Of a stretch of DNA of 64,000 bases, positions 29,801-38,418 are shown one piece after another (within the stretch, counting starts at the first letter, position 1; each line of letters opens with the position of its first letter). This DNA is from Selenomonas ruminantium subsp. ruminantium ATCC 12561 (GTDB lineage Bacteria > Bacillota > Negativicutes > Selenomonadales > Selenomonadaceae). A model generated the notes under the pieces. That model saw only the letters and a list, made by a program, of their open reading frames with translations, was not told the origin of the DNA and ran no database searches. The stretch is from positions 78,681 to 142,680 of the forward strand of contig NZ_AUJE01000005.1 of NCBI RefSeq assembly GCF_000424065.1, in the 5' to 3' direction. A program made the position numbers and the translations under genes.

Positions 29801-32800
29801 AGCAGAATCTTGAACTGTTATCGCTGAATGCCGGCAGCGCGACTATCGGTGTGACTGTGGGCAACATGTCCTCTTATGGTACGAGTGATGTTTATGTAGG
29901 CAGGGCTGCGTATCAGCAAGATGGTTCTCTGTTGGCTATTGGTCAGGGAATAATTGAGCAGTCTGGTCTGGTAGGCGGCATGACGGCAGGCGGTTTTGCG
30001 TCCGGCAGCAATCTGCTCAATGCCAATCGCGATGTTAAAACCAATGTTTACTTGGACGGTTATAGCGATACCAGCGATAAGCTGAAAAACGTAGTGGCCT
30101 CTGCTTCGAATTTCCTCACACAGGATTTTAAGGCTGTGGGTTACGGGGCAGGTTTTGCCACGATTTCTCCCTGGACGGCGGTAATCAACGACAACGAAAG
30201 CCGTGCAGCCAACGTAACCCTTGGCGGTACATGGAATCTTTCGGGAACGATGACGGCGCTTGCGCAGAATGTGGATAACGAGGCTAATCTTACCGTAGAT
30301 GGTAAAAATGCAGCTGCAATAGGACTTAGTGCGGTGTCTCTTGCCCACAATACGGATAATGCCGCGAAAGTGGTACTGAATCCGGGGATAAACGTCACGA
30401 GCACAGATGCGCAGATGTATTATGCTGCAAATGAAATTGCAGTCAATGAACTTGTAGATGCCGCAGGCTATGGCGGAGTGAACGGCTCTGGCAGCAGGCT
30501 GGACAATAAGGCGTCTTATCAGGCGTCGATTGAAACTGGCAAAACAGGAAACGGCACTTCTAACTTTACGGTAAATGGTACCTATGCCGGTATTACGATG
30601 AATGCTGATACCAGGGGCAGCATCAAGGCAAGGAATCAATTGGAAGCTGGCGGCGCCACTTCGCTGATTAAAGCGCAAAGCAACCATAATCTGACTTATG
30701 ATGATGCAGTGAAGCTGAAAAATGCCAACCTCAAAGCCGCAGGCAGCACGTCGGATATTAATCTGGCAGCGTCTGACAATACGACTCTGGACCTTGTTAC
30801 CGTGGCTAATATTCAAGGCGGTTTGGGTGGCACAGCAACGACAGTCAATGACAGCGTACTCAGACGCAACAATAATGTTTTGCTGGATGGCAGTTCCATA
30901 TTTAGTGGACGGGATGCGAGCCTGTCTGCTGGTGCTGATAGTGAAGGTGAAATGGGCGAACTCAATATGCATCTTCTCGCAGATGTGTATAACCGTACGG
31001 CGATTCCGGTAAAGACGAAACCTTCTTACACGAATTCCATGACGCAGGCAAATCAGGTGAATATTGGTCGTGGCAGTAAATTGGAAGGTGTGCGAAATAT
31101 CCATCTGAAAGCAAATAGCGGGAAGGAATCCATTGTTGAATCGGCTTATGTTTATACGACTTATACATCGAAACTCAACAGCAACCTCATTACTGTAATG
31201 CCGCAGGATAAGAATACCCGCGAACAGCAATCGAATTTCATCACGGTTGATGGCAGCCTGCTGGCAGGGCTGTACAATGCATTGGAACTGGAAATTACTG
31301 GTAAGGCTGAAGATGGCAGCATCAAAGGTAATGTCATCAAAGGCCGGGAATGGTTCAATCCGCAGGGGATTACCTTTGGTAAACAGCAGACCGTGGCGAA
31401 TCCGTATCTGAAGGAATATAATGAACTCAAGCTGGCAGAACAGCAGGTGGCTGCAAAAGAAAAGGACGATATAAAGCAGTCTTATAAAACGGAGCTTGCT
31501 AACCTATATGCATTGATGGAGAAACAGGGGTTTGCCATTAGAAAGGGAAATCAATATAAAGTTCTGCCCGAAGCTAAGGTAGCGGCAGTTACCTTGCCCG
31601 CAATCATGGTATCTGGCGGCAATATCACACTTTCAACGCCAAGCGTCAAGGGAAGCGGTGCCATCAAGGCACAGGGCGCAGATAGTATTGTGATTCGCGA
31701 TAAATCCAATGGCCGTTTGGTGGTAAATGACCTCACGCTGGCTACTGCCGGTGGTCAGGTGCTTCTAAATGGCAGCGATTATACGGCAGCGAATGTACAA
31801 TCGGCAAAGAACAGTCAATCTCCCGTCATCAGTATTCAAAAAACTGGCGGCAATGGAGTTGGTGCAGATTTGCATATTCAAGGAAATATTGCCAATAATA
31901 CGGGTAAGGTACAGATGGCGAACCAAGTGGGTGATATTCTGACGACTGGGCAGGTTTCTTCGGCTTATGCTACGGAAATCAGTGCTCCGAACGGCAGTTA
32001 TCGGCAGGCAACTACTGGTTCCTATCAGGTGGTGGGCATGGATCCGCTGGTACCATATACGTTTGGCAGTGAATTGTATGCGCAGGAACTTTATCGTTAC
32101 TTTGTCGAGAAATATATTGTGGAGTTTAATAAAGGGGGATCGGCACAGATTGTTAAATACCTGGAGGATTATAATGATTATCTTACCAGTACGGCACAGG
32201 ATGTGTTCAACCGCATGAAGAAAACGGCGGCTGGCCGGGCTGAAGTGCAAAGAATCCTGGGAGGTTATTATGACCAAAATGCTTCGCAATTAAGTGCACA
32301 AGCCAAAGAACATCTCAAGACGAAGTATACTTCACCTTCACCGGAAGGCAGTATTGTAGCTGGTGGTGATGTGTCCATTGCGGCGAAGAACATCATTGTG
32401 AATGGTCTTATCCAAAGTGGTTACAATGTTTATCGTACGGATATTGATGCAGCAAAAGTTGAGGCACTGGAGAAAAAAGTCGATAATAAAAAGAAACTTA
32501 CCGACAGTGATGTATTAGGTAACCGGGCATTTTTGGTAAATAAGACGGACTCGGCACAGCTTTGGAATTCGGACGAAAGTGTATTTGAAGGTGTGATTAA
32601 TACCTATTATAATCCGTACACTGGACATCTTTTGACGGCAGATACTTATGTCAAAGGCGGCAATATCCATCTGAAGGGGAATTTATTCTCCTCGATTGCC
32701 GGAACAGGACGAATCCTTTCAGCGAAAGGTGCTGCCAATATTACGGTGGATGCCGGGAAATTGAACAAGGATATCTATGTTGGCTCCATTACCAATAACT

Positions 32801-35586
32801 ACCGTGAAGGCAATATCTTTATTAATGGTCAACAGTATACCGAAAATTCTTATCAATTGAACAGTACGGAGCAGACTCCTGAGCGTTATGTTTTGCGATG
32901 GACCTTATCGGCGGCGCCTATTAGGAATACACAGTCTTTTAAGTATCAAGTAATAGATAAAGCGCATAAACAAACAATGCAGAATTTTAGCAAGGAGCGT
33001 GCATTGCGCCGCTTTGAGGATGCTTGTCTTTTCATGGCAAATGACTTGTTTACCGATAAGGAATTTAAAAAGTTACAGTTCTCGTATACGAGTGATGTTG
33101 ACAGCGTAAAATCCATAGTTTCCAATTATTTGATTAGCAAACAGTATTTTCACCCTGCAACAAACTGGGCTCCACAGGTGATGTGGACATACGCGGACAA
33201 AACAATATCATCAACGAATCCTTCCGATCCCCAGGCTAAGATAGACAAAGGAGCTTTGTGGTTCCCGGATTGGTATATCTATCAATATAATCGGGACTAT
33301 AAGTTATCGCCTACGGTTTTGACGCAAATCAATTTTGATAAGCCCATCACTACAGGACTGGTAACGCCAACCGCTGGTAATATCATCGTGAGAGGCGGCG
33401 GCAATATAATACTGACAGGAGATATCAGGACTGCAGTTAAAGGAGGGACGAATTTTGGCAGAGTCGATATCGATTCAAATCGTGGAGCGGTTGATAACCA
33501 TGATGTGCGGATAACTGCTGATGATCTCATTGTGTATGGCTATAAAGGCGTGAATTTGAATATTGCTGGCAAGACGAGGCTTAGTGCCATGGCACGTCAA
33601 GGTGATATAATCATCAATTCGGATGACAGCTTACAACTTGATACCATAAAAATTAGAGATGATGAAAAAATGGTGAAACTGTCAGCACGGGGCGATATTA
33701 CCATGGAGGACAAAGGAGAGATTTCAGCACAATTTCTTAATCTCGTAAGCAAGGAAGGCAGTATTGGTTCCAGGGATAAATTTGTGACAACCTATAATAC
33801 GTCAACAAATTATGTTGACGCAGAAGCTAAGGGGGATATCTATATTGAAGAAATAAATGGCAATTTGGGTGTAGGTACAATCAAGAGCAGTAGTGGTGAC
33901 GTGACCTTGTCTGCTAAACAGAGAAATATTGTGGATGCCAAAGGTTTGGGCATAAAATTTTCTGACAGTCAGAAGAAGGTAAATAGCTGGCTGGAATTGG
34001 GACTGATTAGTGACAAGGATTCGGATGACAGCATGACAGCTGCGGCCGCGGCAGAAAAAGCGGAACGCCTTGTCGGTCTTGAAGGCAGGCTTCGGACACT
34101 GGGCGCCGATAATCGCCGACTGTTGGCAGACTACATTGGCATTGCCAAGGAATTTGCTAAAGATTCCTCGGTGTTGGCACGTAAGGCAGCTTTTGAAAAA
34201 CAGGCACAGAACATCAATGACGATGCCGAATATACGCGCTTGTTTAACCAATATCGGGCAGAACAGCTCAACTGGTTTGCCAAGGACTATCAAGGTCTTA
34301 GCGAAGCAGAGCGGGCGGCAATCATGGATTATGGCCTGTTAGCAGCCAGCAATGACTATGGTTTTTCCAAGAATCAGCTGCTCTACGCTATCCAAAGTGA
34401 TATCGTCAACAGTGTGCCGGGACAGACGGCAGTGATTCCCAGTCCCAATATCCAGGCGAAGAATGTCACACTCCTGGCAAAAGATGATATCGGCTATAAG
34501 TCGCGTAGGGTGAACATTCAGGCAGCCGATCTCACCAAGGTGGGTAATCTGAAACTTTTGGCATCGGCAAAAGCTGGTGACCTTACCTGGAATGAAGATG
34601 GCAGTGTAGATGTGCGGCAGCGTATTCCGGTAAGTCTGGACTTGCGTGATGGTGGTACCATAACGCTAAGTAAGAAGACGAATAATATCTTCTTGGCCGG
34701 TACAGAAAATACGACCTTTAACTTCACCAGTGGTTTTGGCCGTGAGGAATCGGATATTGTGCTTATGGCGGGCAATGGTATTTACCTGCCCAAGAATGAA
34801 GCAGACCGGATCTATGCGAAAGACCTGACCATTTATGCAGGTCGTGGCAATATTGGCAGTCTGGATAATTATCTGCGCACGAAGGCAGCAGGTGCCTTGG
34901 AGGCCAATGCAGGTGGTTCCATCTTCCTGGATAACCTGGGAGATTTGAGTATTGTTTCTGCTGTCACGGGGGCAGACCGCCGTCCGGTATTGGTAGGCGT
35001 AAACAAGAGTCAGCCAATTGCATCTGGAGAAGCAAGCGGCTTATTCATGAACAACTCTGGTAATCTTTATATGAGTACAGAGCGTGGCAAGGATATGGGC
35101 TATCTGTTGGGCAGTTCCGTAAATCTCAAGGCATTCAGTCTGGGCAAACAAGAGGTTCCTTTACGTATCTATACGAATGGCGGTGTATTGAATTTGGAAG
35201 CTCGTGATGCTTATCTTGAAGGAGTAGGAACAGGAGATCCATTGCAGATTAACCGCTATATTGTCAATAATCTTACGTTGAAGAATCCGGAGCAGTTTAT
35301 TTGGAGCCTTGACCGTAGTGATGCGCTTTATAAGGATATTTATGAATTCTATGGGATTGATTGGCAAGGATACCCGTTGAATTATGACGCGTTCTATCAG
35401 TCCGTACAGAGGCGCAAAACTGTGAAAAATCTGGACTTTGAAGACCTGGAACTTGAAGATCTGGACCTTGAAGATCTGGACCTTGAAGATATTGTACGCA
35501 GTAAACAGGAGACGGGAGCACATTCGCAGAATTTGGTTATTCTCAAAGATGCTGAAAATGTAAAAATCGCAGAAAATCAGCAATAG
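20824..35586 (+). CDS. Giant two-partner-secretion adhesin (TpsA; FxxPxG / LktA-like)
   Basis: 4920 residues, one of the largest proteins expected in such a genome. Signal peptide of about 31 residues (RKWAKRRNA, hydrophobic core, NVGQA). Residues about 32-170 are the TPS secretion domain (NHFKNFNLSQGNIANLFF, then FISPKG near residue 122, an FxxPxG motif of LktA-type filamentous adhesins). A Lys/Asp/Glu-rich stretch spans about residues 635-730, with repeated KD pairs. The body consists of many imperfect repeats with Gly/Ala-rich blocks such as AAGQGAGVGAAVAKN, expected to form a long beta-helix. The end has four tandem LDLED-type repeats. No anchor motif is seen. The TpsB pore follows at once. 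Binding target unknown. Confidence 0.88.
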   Translation: MSMYRKWAKRRNAILSVALFGMLALPNVGQATNITKHDAANKGTIKTAGNVHNVFADRVVGNTAINHFKNFNLSQGNIANLFFGKSVDSATAARLFNFVDNKVDIAGIVNAVQNNKIGGDLRFISPKGIAVSSTGVINAGQVGMVVPTDKYYKELLGNDKLLTSADLLSAKSIQNGEVPLNLTGTITVAGHINTVGGMTLAAANIELKDGALLNSQKLIDYKDIVNVKDGSVKAGIGSGTDLTLQRDKESGDIVLAAVADSKNTAEEGGLSGKLNNKLDGTGVNVFRIANWDISKPIGASIKMAKEAKIDADSNVVMAAKALSNNVKPEKPKDQKKQDEKAKAELEKKTKEAIQNTKTLLGLNAGIELAGKITGKTVNVTATTKDDYQFDKDMAKEIKATNLLQEYIKISGAYMMHKDTANVAIGKDAQIKATGDDIAGKPDKDGKTPAPTPAISVLASSELNAKLASEGKVEGKKNQLLAATFSYYKNNASLTVAGLLKAEAGSVSAVSNAKTNISATSSNLASKEDTSHLNFVGNVVIGSTNSQNQLNAGATLDAGKNVSVASTLNNSLTVKAENSIKESGLGGSALNFVNTSENAQVSDSAAIKAGGNIEVKAAETNTLQQITANNGTAKVEAAKEEDKDKDKDKDKDKNKDTGTEAAQPEAKDAEDDLGLDVLFNDANEATQEAEKEKEEKAAEADKAADADKENTEKKDDKKSETSQTKASALDKASQYVTVGASVNVVLGDSKAGVSINKGAKLNAGDKGALTISAVQSNPDVQVGSLATSAAGSDGKAKTALINAAVSVTDVTTDASVVIAGSDDDKPVSLTGSNITLKAEANSSHGRLDKLVADIKAINDVKNSLLSFFKGDKWKEPRQHVSDFFAAVGNLTNIIKDPTAAQTLVNRGKTLYEDLNTYAKELEGDGIKIAKTLEALDNLTNPAKIANYYVDSSTSSNLVKNREKNTSDKGSVASVSVAGAVNVVNSDDHARVLVGRQAQINTAGDLTINSGVNKSDIAMNGHLKPSGAASTAIGAVVNVFNSRADSVLAVADKAQLTGNNVTLTGKNDINHYILNGGSGSPANNSNKTGDNDTVADTKALQGTVSYVGGESVTLVSVDNGAKIEATGKVSKADSQKKIDAAWEKLSADEKKKQKKAEAKESGVLNITAQNDSRVLNIAGGLAYGNGSMGIGASVAITNFDVKTLSAVSDNNIGSKDEIGSLARTLSVGGGTNLKAADYFGSAGAKAGAINAHSLSMNAKADGYIHSVSVAGGVIEQTDNGKSGGALANFASNINGASGKFTSFKDSYQTYFKPDEKQDKGSVFSRTMDRFKQSQKKKDKKETGVANMTGGQTMPSFTFAGAGSVSVNLSANQTKSILQDANVTLRSNGADMAAFVNKAADSLFFGSWSGGAALSFQNIKLKKNTSDSATTVGISGAVAVNSVTSDVLAQVKNSKIQENNNEQKGSFVNTAEKKGALFAGGVGLAVSQARKNSYNFTGAASTSVNKGSSNVDAQVVGVTAKTKNITNKAMDTDTQVTGGVNLSIAAGGNGAASAGGTVAVALLENHVNAMLDGGNYDALGNLRNEAIASLTQVGGAVGVSVAAPKGGKSYGFQGVAAYNNLKNITQAVARNATVCADAVQNLAQDQATDNTSDYKKYNAALKQTDVDVEGDSYTKQLEQKNNNDTKAINEDLAKKAAYGNKIITAAVGLASSKNGSGLASMAISDVDNDFTAKIEGGNFVVNNAAQDALKVRAFSNTLDVNTAAGAAAAKSGFGAAGSLSLQLTDNDVTAGVEKVKDLSAKGISVESGTGASEINVAGQVSVTSGAAFGLAMAYNLLENDTNAYIKDSEINSNSQNFAAGKGNLAVKADSKASVYAVGAGVGISKGLGVNGASAINRGHNSTAVVMENTKANNIAKADITAADTSKKLAVVGNVQGSGTAAIGGAFVYNDIGGNDERQKTKAAVRNSTLNGIENQNGDLMVTAKDDSTLTTVGVGVGLSTGVAAVQGVAALTSIQKDVGASIESSNIGSDKRRFAVTTAADTKDNLRTVAAVLSASKNAAIGAGLVMNTDKAVTSAQVSGGKLYTTGFTVDAKGLSTINNIAAGGGVAAQGAGIVGSVAINDIQTKNRAVLSGGTEVDASGDSVLIAARGDENIKNIVGVLAAAGQGAGVGAAVAKNTITSENFAAVEGANTKVTTSGAKDRKVKDKLNNADQAIVGKLASADKDKDNKSSAADGEKILDAAANLADLRGESTYKGIAVSASGTHTIKSLLVNAGVAGQGAAVNGTFNVNEIGGSTKALVDKARLSTDADANIVARDYTNSYGLVGTVSAAGQGVGAGMGSDSQTITRETTALLMGTKHPHDDVYARSLNVEAVGWQGSASHAAGIGFAGMGAGLINGTGVYDLRSQTNASVKNAKLSLWGNFDVLADHHGKIYSDIYSLGVAGAGVGVGTGVAVVKEDSRVKAEMEGTEAGFQVRGANNQNQAAVKALNDTRLTYELYNIGGGGIGGLAGSIGVANVTGDVTARVANSSMKAVSIGTLGYDRLDPVKIEVLAQNKLGFNNTAFTGALGLGAGVGVGVVINTLDSRTAAVLDNADLKAGEIDIQAKDERNIEQSAYNASAGSVGASANVMITNVGQKLADRYESAANKGKEADGSQVNTSDLLNRANQATKGNQLNSSTTDGRTGSSTAAAADRGGKSGSGVSLTVKGSKLISNTGNIVLDSGVLNNVRQENKSVAIGGAAINGAVGILNNASRSALDVNDTKVESAQDIKINNELSGKNELKIRQGAAALSGAAGIAYAGLNSKTEVTTVLDDDILRARRGTSLNNMDNISSKLDAVGVTLSAGKAGSALLAENSGTGKNAVIIKKSGLVSDNEIGIDVYAQSMPQVELSAIAASGSLAFSGTGLSARAGYTGSATVDIKDSGLRSPMLDIAATNTPQVRTKVGSSAASMISAMSATNVDNTLGTKENYAKTALNVDNSTLMARETTLRSSWNPKQNLELLSLNAGSATIGVTVGNMSSYGTSDVYVGRAAYQQDGSLLAIGQGIIEQSGLVGGMTAGGFASGSNLLNANRDVKTNVYLDGYSDTSDKLKNVVASASNFLTQDFKAVGYGAGFATISPWTAVINDNESRAANVTLGGTWNLSGTMTALAQNVDNEANLTVDGKNAAAIGLSAVSLAHNTDNAAKVVLNPGINVTSTDAQMYYAANEIAVNELVDAAGYGGVNGSGSRLDNKASYQASIETGKTGNGTSNFTVNGTYAGITMNADTRGSIKARNQLEAGGATSLIKAQSNHNLTYDDAVKLKNANLKAAGSTSDINLAASDNTTLDLVTVANIQGGLGGTATTVNDSVLRRNNNVLLDGSSIFSGRDASLSAGADSEGEMGELNMHLLADVYNRTAIPVKTKPSYTNSMTQANQVNIGRGSKLEGVRNIHLKANSGKESIVESAYVYTTYTSKLNSNLITVMPQDKNTREQQSNFITVDGSLLAGLYNALELEITGKAEDGSIKGNVIKGREWFNPQGITFGKQQTVANPYLKEYNELKLAEQQVAAKEKDDIKQSYKTELANLYALMEKQGFAIRKGNQYKVLPEAKVAAVTLPAIMVSGGNITLSTPSVKGSGAIKAQGADSIVIRDKSNGRLVVNDLTLATAGGQVLLNGSDYTAANVQSAKNSQSPVISIQKTGGNGVGADLHIQGNIANNTGKVQMANQVGDILTTGQVSSAYATEISAPNGSYRQATTGSYQVVGMDPLVPYTFGSELYAQELYRYFVEKYIVEFNKGGSAQIVKYLEDYNDYLTSTAQDVFNRMKKTAAGRAEVQRILGGYYDQNASQLSAQAKEHLKTKYTSPSPEGSIVAGGDVSIAAKNIIVNGLIQSGYNVYRTDIDAAKVEALEKKVDNKKKLTDSDVLGNRAFLVNKTDSAQLWNSDESVFEGVINTYYNPYTGHLLTADTYVKGGNIHLKGNLFSSIAGTGRILSAKGAANITVDAGKLNKDIYVGSITNNYREGNIFINGQQYTENSYQLNSTEQTPERYVLRWTLSAAPIRNTQSFKYQVIDKAHKQTMQNFSKERALRRFEDACLFMANDLFTDKEFKKLQFSYTSDVDSVKSIVSNYLISKQYFHPATNWAPQVMWTYADKTISSTNPSDPQAKIDKGALWFPDWYIYQYNRDYKLSPTVLTQINFDKPITTGLVTPTAGNIIVRGGGNIILTGDIRTAVKGGTNFGRVDIDSNRGAVDNHDVRITADDLIVYGYKGVNLNIAGKTRLSAMARQGDIIINSDDSLQLDTIKIRDDEKMVKLSARGDITMEDKGEISAQFLNLVSKEGSIGSRDKFVTTYNTSTNYVDAEAKGDIYIEEINGNLGVGTIKSSSGDVTLSAKQRNIVDAKGLGIKFSDSQKKVNSWLELGLISDKDSDDSMTAAAAAEKAERLVGLEGRLRTLGADNRRLLADYIGIAKEFAKDSSVLARKAAFEKQAQNINDDAEYTRLFNQYRAEQLNWFAKDYQGLSEAERAAIMDYGLLAASNDYGFSKNQLLYAIQSDIVNSVPGQTAVIPSPNIQAKNVTLLAKDDIGYKSRRVNIQAADLTKVGNLKLLASAKAGDLTWNEDGSVDVRQRIPVSLDLRDGGTITLSKKTNNIFLAGTENTTFNFTSGFGREESDIVLMAGNGIYLPKNEADRIYAKDLTIYAGRGNIGSLDNYLRTKAAGALEANAGGSIFLDNLGDLSIVSAVTGADRRPVLVGVNKSQPIASGEASGLFMNNSGNLYMSTERGKDMGYLLGSSVNLKAFSLGKQEVPLRIYTNGGVLNLEARDAYLEGVGTGDPLQINRYIVNNLTLKNPEQFIWSLDRSDALYKDIYEFYGIDWQGYPLNYDAFYQSVQRRKTVKNLDFEDLELEDLDLEDLDLEDIVRSKQETGAHSQNLVILKDAENVKIAENQQ
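22739..22791 (+). repeat. Low-complexity Lys-Asp repeat within the adhesin gene
   Basis: Repeated GATAAG/GACAAG hexamers encode about eight KD pairs at roughly residue 640. Slippage-prone at DNA level and probably a flexible, charged linker in the protein. Confidence 0.8.
35431..35490 (+). repeat. Four tandem 15-base repeats near the adhesin 3' end
   Basis: Four consecutive in-frame units of the form CTGGACCTTGAAGAT (first two slightly diverged, last two identical) encode LDFED, LELED, LDLED, LDLED. The 15-base period keeps the frame when copy number changes. Confidence 0.92.
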
Positions 35587-35615
35587 ATAATGGAGTTTAT
35601 CAGGATAACGGCATG

Positions 35616-35651
35616 GAGCTGTCACAGGGACATTTCTTCATGTGACAGCTC
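35616..35651 (+). terminator. Hairpin between TpsA and TpsB genes (attenuator candidate)
   Basis: GAGCTGTCAC pairs perfectly with GTGACAGCTC over a 16-base loop. The following ATTTGTCGTG is only weakly T-rich, so partial termination or mRNA processing between the two genes is likelier than a full stop. Confidence 0.55.
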
Positions 35652-35679
35652 ATTTGTCGTGTTAGAAAGAGGGATGAAA

Positions 35680-37344
35680 ATGCGTAGAAAAAGTATTGAG
35701 GGGAAATGTCTGTCTGGGGTGGCTTTTGCCGCGGTATTTTTGCCCACGGTTTGTTTGGCTGCACCGGCAATGCCGGATAGTGCAGGCACGCAGATAAGCC
35801 GTGACCGGGAGATTTTGGAAAGAGAACGTTTGCGCCAGCAGATTGAGGATGATCAGGAGCGGGCAAAAGAGGAAAAGGTTACGGACAAGCAGGATAAGGA
35901 GGGAACGGCTGCACAAAGCGAGAATATTCACTTTCGGTTGGAACAGCTTACAAAGGATGATTCGGATATTTTAACGGCCGAAAAATTTAATGCGCTGGTA
36001 GCCTCCTATTTGGGTAAGGACGTGACCATTGAGGATTTAACGGCTTTGGTGAATAAAATCAATGAATATTATTCCCGAGAAGGCTATATCACTTGTCGTG
36101 CGTACCTGAAGCCACAGACGATAACGGATGGTACCGTACACATCAGCCTGAGTGAAGGACGGACAGGCAAGGTGACATTGACGGGCAACAATAGCACGCA
36201 TGCGGAATATGTTCATTCCCGTCTGCATCTTAAGCCGGGAAAGGTGCAAAACATCAATGAACTCAATAAGGATTTGGCCTTCTTTAATGGTACAAATGAT
36301 GCGCAGCTGAAGATTACGCTGCAGGCAGGTGAAGAACCGGGAACAACGGATTATGCTTTGGTGTTAAAAGAACCGCCGCGGATGGATATGACCTTATACG
36401 TTAATAATGACGGGCAGGAAAGTACCGGAAGATGGCAGACAGGTTTTTTCTTCCGGTATCGGAGCATAACCAAGAATCAGGATGACTTTACGATTGGTGG
36501 TCTGCGTTCGACAGGAATGGATTCGATAAATTTCCGTTATGATATTCCTACCTCGCCAAAGGGGCCAAAGATTTCTTTGGATTATAGTACCAATGGTACC
36601 AAAACGGTGAATGGGCCTTGGAAAGATCTGTTAAAAGGCCATGCCTCGAGTTTTGGCGTGACACTCACCCAGCCGATTGCGGTCAATTATACCAATCGTT
36701 CAGAAGCAAGCCTTGGCTATCGCCATCAGACGTCAACGAATACGCTTTTGAATTTTCGCGATCTCGTGAATTACAGCGTGGATGGGATTACAGCTGCCTT
36801 TGCCCAGACCAATTATAGCCGCAGTTCGGTGTACTATCAGCGTTATGCCTATACGTTTGACCGCTGGAAAGATAATGTGGGAGCTGCAGATAAGACCGTC
36901 AGTCTGGGAAAAATAAATGCATTCTATCATCATCGCTTCGGCGGCGGACAGACGCTTTTTACGAGCTTGAATCTCCAGTGGGCGCCATCGAAAGAACTTC
37001 CGTCATCAGAAAAATTTAATATTGGGGGGGCAGGAACTATTCGTGGTTATGAAGAAAATCTACTTAGTGGTACAGGAGGTATTGTTCTTTCCGCAGAGTA
37101 TAGTGTGCCTTTGGAAAAACGTGGTATGTGGCAGTTGTTTGGCTTTTTGGACGGCGGCAAGGTTTATGGTGCGGATGACTATGTAAAAGATGAAGCGCTT
37201 TTAAGTACAGGTTTGGGTATCCGCTATCAATGGCGGAAAAATATTTCTGCATCGCTGACGATAGGCTTCCCACTGAAGCGAGAAATCAATGGGACAGAGT
37301 GCGATAGAAGCAGAATTCATTTTACCTGCGTGGGCAGATTCTGA
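35680..37344 (+). CDS. Two-partner-secretion outer-membrane transporter (TpsB, ShlB/FhaC/HecB family)
   Basis: 554 residues from ATG 35680, chosen because GAAAGAGGG is seven bases upstream and a signal peptide follows at once (MRRKSIEGKC to LAAPA); the frame is open further upstream but without a ribosome site. After a charged helix comes a POTRA domain at about residues 90-170 (LTALVNKINEYYSREGY, TVHISLSEGRTGKV), then a 16-strand type barrel with the FNIGGAGTIRGYEENLLSG block of loop L6 and a C-terminal Phe. The family recognises the TPS domain of its partner in the periplasm and threads it across the outer membrane; the adhesin gene directly upstream is the obvious client. Confidence 0.93.
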   Translation: MRRKSIEGKCLSGVAFAAVFLPTVCLAAPAMPDSAGTQISRDREILERERLRQQIEDDQERAKEEKVTDKQDKEGTAAQSENIHFRLEQLTKDDSDILTAEKFNALVASYLGKDVTIEDLTALVNKINEYYSREGYITCRAYLKPQTITDGTVHISLSEGRTGKVTLTGNNSTHAEYVHSRLHLKPGKVQNINELNKDLAFFNGTNDAQLKITLQAGEEPGTTDYALVLKEPPRMDMTLYVNNDGQESTGRWQTGFFFRYRSITKNQDDFTIGGLRSTGMDSINFRYDIPTSPKGPKISLDYSTNGTKTVNGPWKDLLKGHASSFGVTLTQPIAVNYTNRSEASLGYRHQTSTNTLLNFRDLVNYSVDGITAAFAQTNYSRSSVYYQRYAYTFDRWKDNVGAADKTVSLGKINAFYHHRFGGGQTLFTSLNLQWAPSKELPSSEKFNIGGAGTIRGYEENLLSGTGGIVLSAEYSVPLEKRGMWQLFGFLDGGKVYGADDYVKDEALLSTGLGIRYQWRKNISASLTIGFPLKREINGTECDRSRIHFTCVGRF

Positions 37345-37459
37345 TGCTTATTACAGATGCTGGTGAGATGGTGCCGGAATAATAAGGGAACTCTGACGGG
37401 CATCTGTGGGCAATGATTTATGGGAAATGGGTATGCGTATTGGCAAAGGAGGAAATGGT

Positions 37460-38404
37460 ATGCGTAAGTGGTTGAAGCTTGGCGGACGTGCGCTTTTAGG
37501 GGCAGTGGTTTGTGGTTTTTCGTATATTGCTCCGGTATCGGCTATGGACGATATGGCGGCTTTTCGGGAAGCTATTACGATGCCTGCACAGACGAAGAAC
37601 GATGGGTATATTCTGCGTGAAAGCATTAATTTCTTTGTACCTATCGGTCATGCGAAACTTGAGTTTATTGCGCAGACAAAAGAGGATAGTGCCCGTATGT
37701 CTGGCGCTTTGGACGTTCTGCTGAACGATGAGGAAGGGGGGACGCTTACCGACCAGATTCCGTTCTACATCGATCAGAATAAAAAGGATATGACCATCTA
37801 CTATAAGATGGGAAAAGAATGGGAAAAATTCCATGCACCAAGTTTGGCTGCGGTTTTGGCTGATGTTATTGCCACACCCACCAGTACGGATATTGAAAAG
37901 GAAATTTCCTTTGTCAAAGATGTTAAGGTACTGCGGGAATCGGATACCCAGCGTACGATGTTCGTAAGACTCGATAGTGACAAGGTGGCAGATGCTATTC
38001 GGGAATATAGCGAGGAAAATCCGGCGGATAAGGGGACGGCTGATGATCGGGAAATGCAGGGCCACTTTATGCAGTGGCTTGATACAGGCGTCCGCAAAGC
38101 CGATATCTGGTATATGTGGACTGTTGACAAGAACAGCTGGCAGACCATTACCCAGAGCCTGGATCTGACGGGCGTAGTTCGGGAAACGGCGAAAGCCGCC
38201 ATGGATGACAAATCAGAGCACTGGAGTCCCTATGCAGAGGAATTGCTGTCCTTCGTTGCTTATTACAGCGATATGAAGGAATATACGGTATTCCTGAATC
38301 AAAAAGCCGAGAAGAAACTGGAACTGCCGAAGGAAGCAAAGAAGGCTAAGCTGGTGGAGGACATGATAGTAGATATGCCAGCTAAGGCTGGCAGTCTGCG
38401 TTGA
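37460..38404 (+). CDS. Unknown secreted protein of the TPS locus
   Basis: 314 residues. I do not recognise the family. A signal peptide (MRKWLKLGGRALLG, ending APVSA) indicates export; the mature part is soluble, with alternating hydrophobic strands (KLEFIAQTK, KDMTIYYKMG, KADIWYMWTVDKNSWQTIT) reminiscent of periplasmic carrier or LolA-like folds, though this is only an impression. AAAGGAGG lies before the ATG at 37460. It follows tpsB by 115 bases and overlaps the next gene's ribosome-site region, so it is probably part of the same transcript and may assist adhesin secretion or folding. Confidence 0.65.
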   Translation: MRKWLKLGGRALLGAVVCGFSYIAPVSAMDDMAAFREAITMPAQTKNDGYILRESINFFVPIGHAKLEFIAQTKEDSARMSGALDVLLNDEEGGTLTDQIPFYIDQNKKDMTIYYKMGKEWEKFHAPSLAAVLADVIATPTSTDIEKEISFVKDVKVLRESDTQRTMFVRLDSDKVADAIREYSEENPADKGTADDREMQGHFMQWLDTGVRKADIWYMWTVDKNSWQTITQSLDLTGVVRETAKAAMDDKSEHWSPYAEELLSFVAYYSDMKEYTVFLNQKAEKKLELPKEAKKAKLVEDMIVDMPAKAGSLR

Positions 38405-38418
38405 AAGGCGGTGCTGGC

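Noticed and set aside
35431..35490. CRISPR-like short repeat array
   Set aside because: Units are directly adjacent without spacers and lie in frame inside the adhesin gene. No CRISPR array or cas gene was seen in the window.
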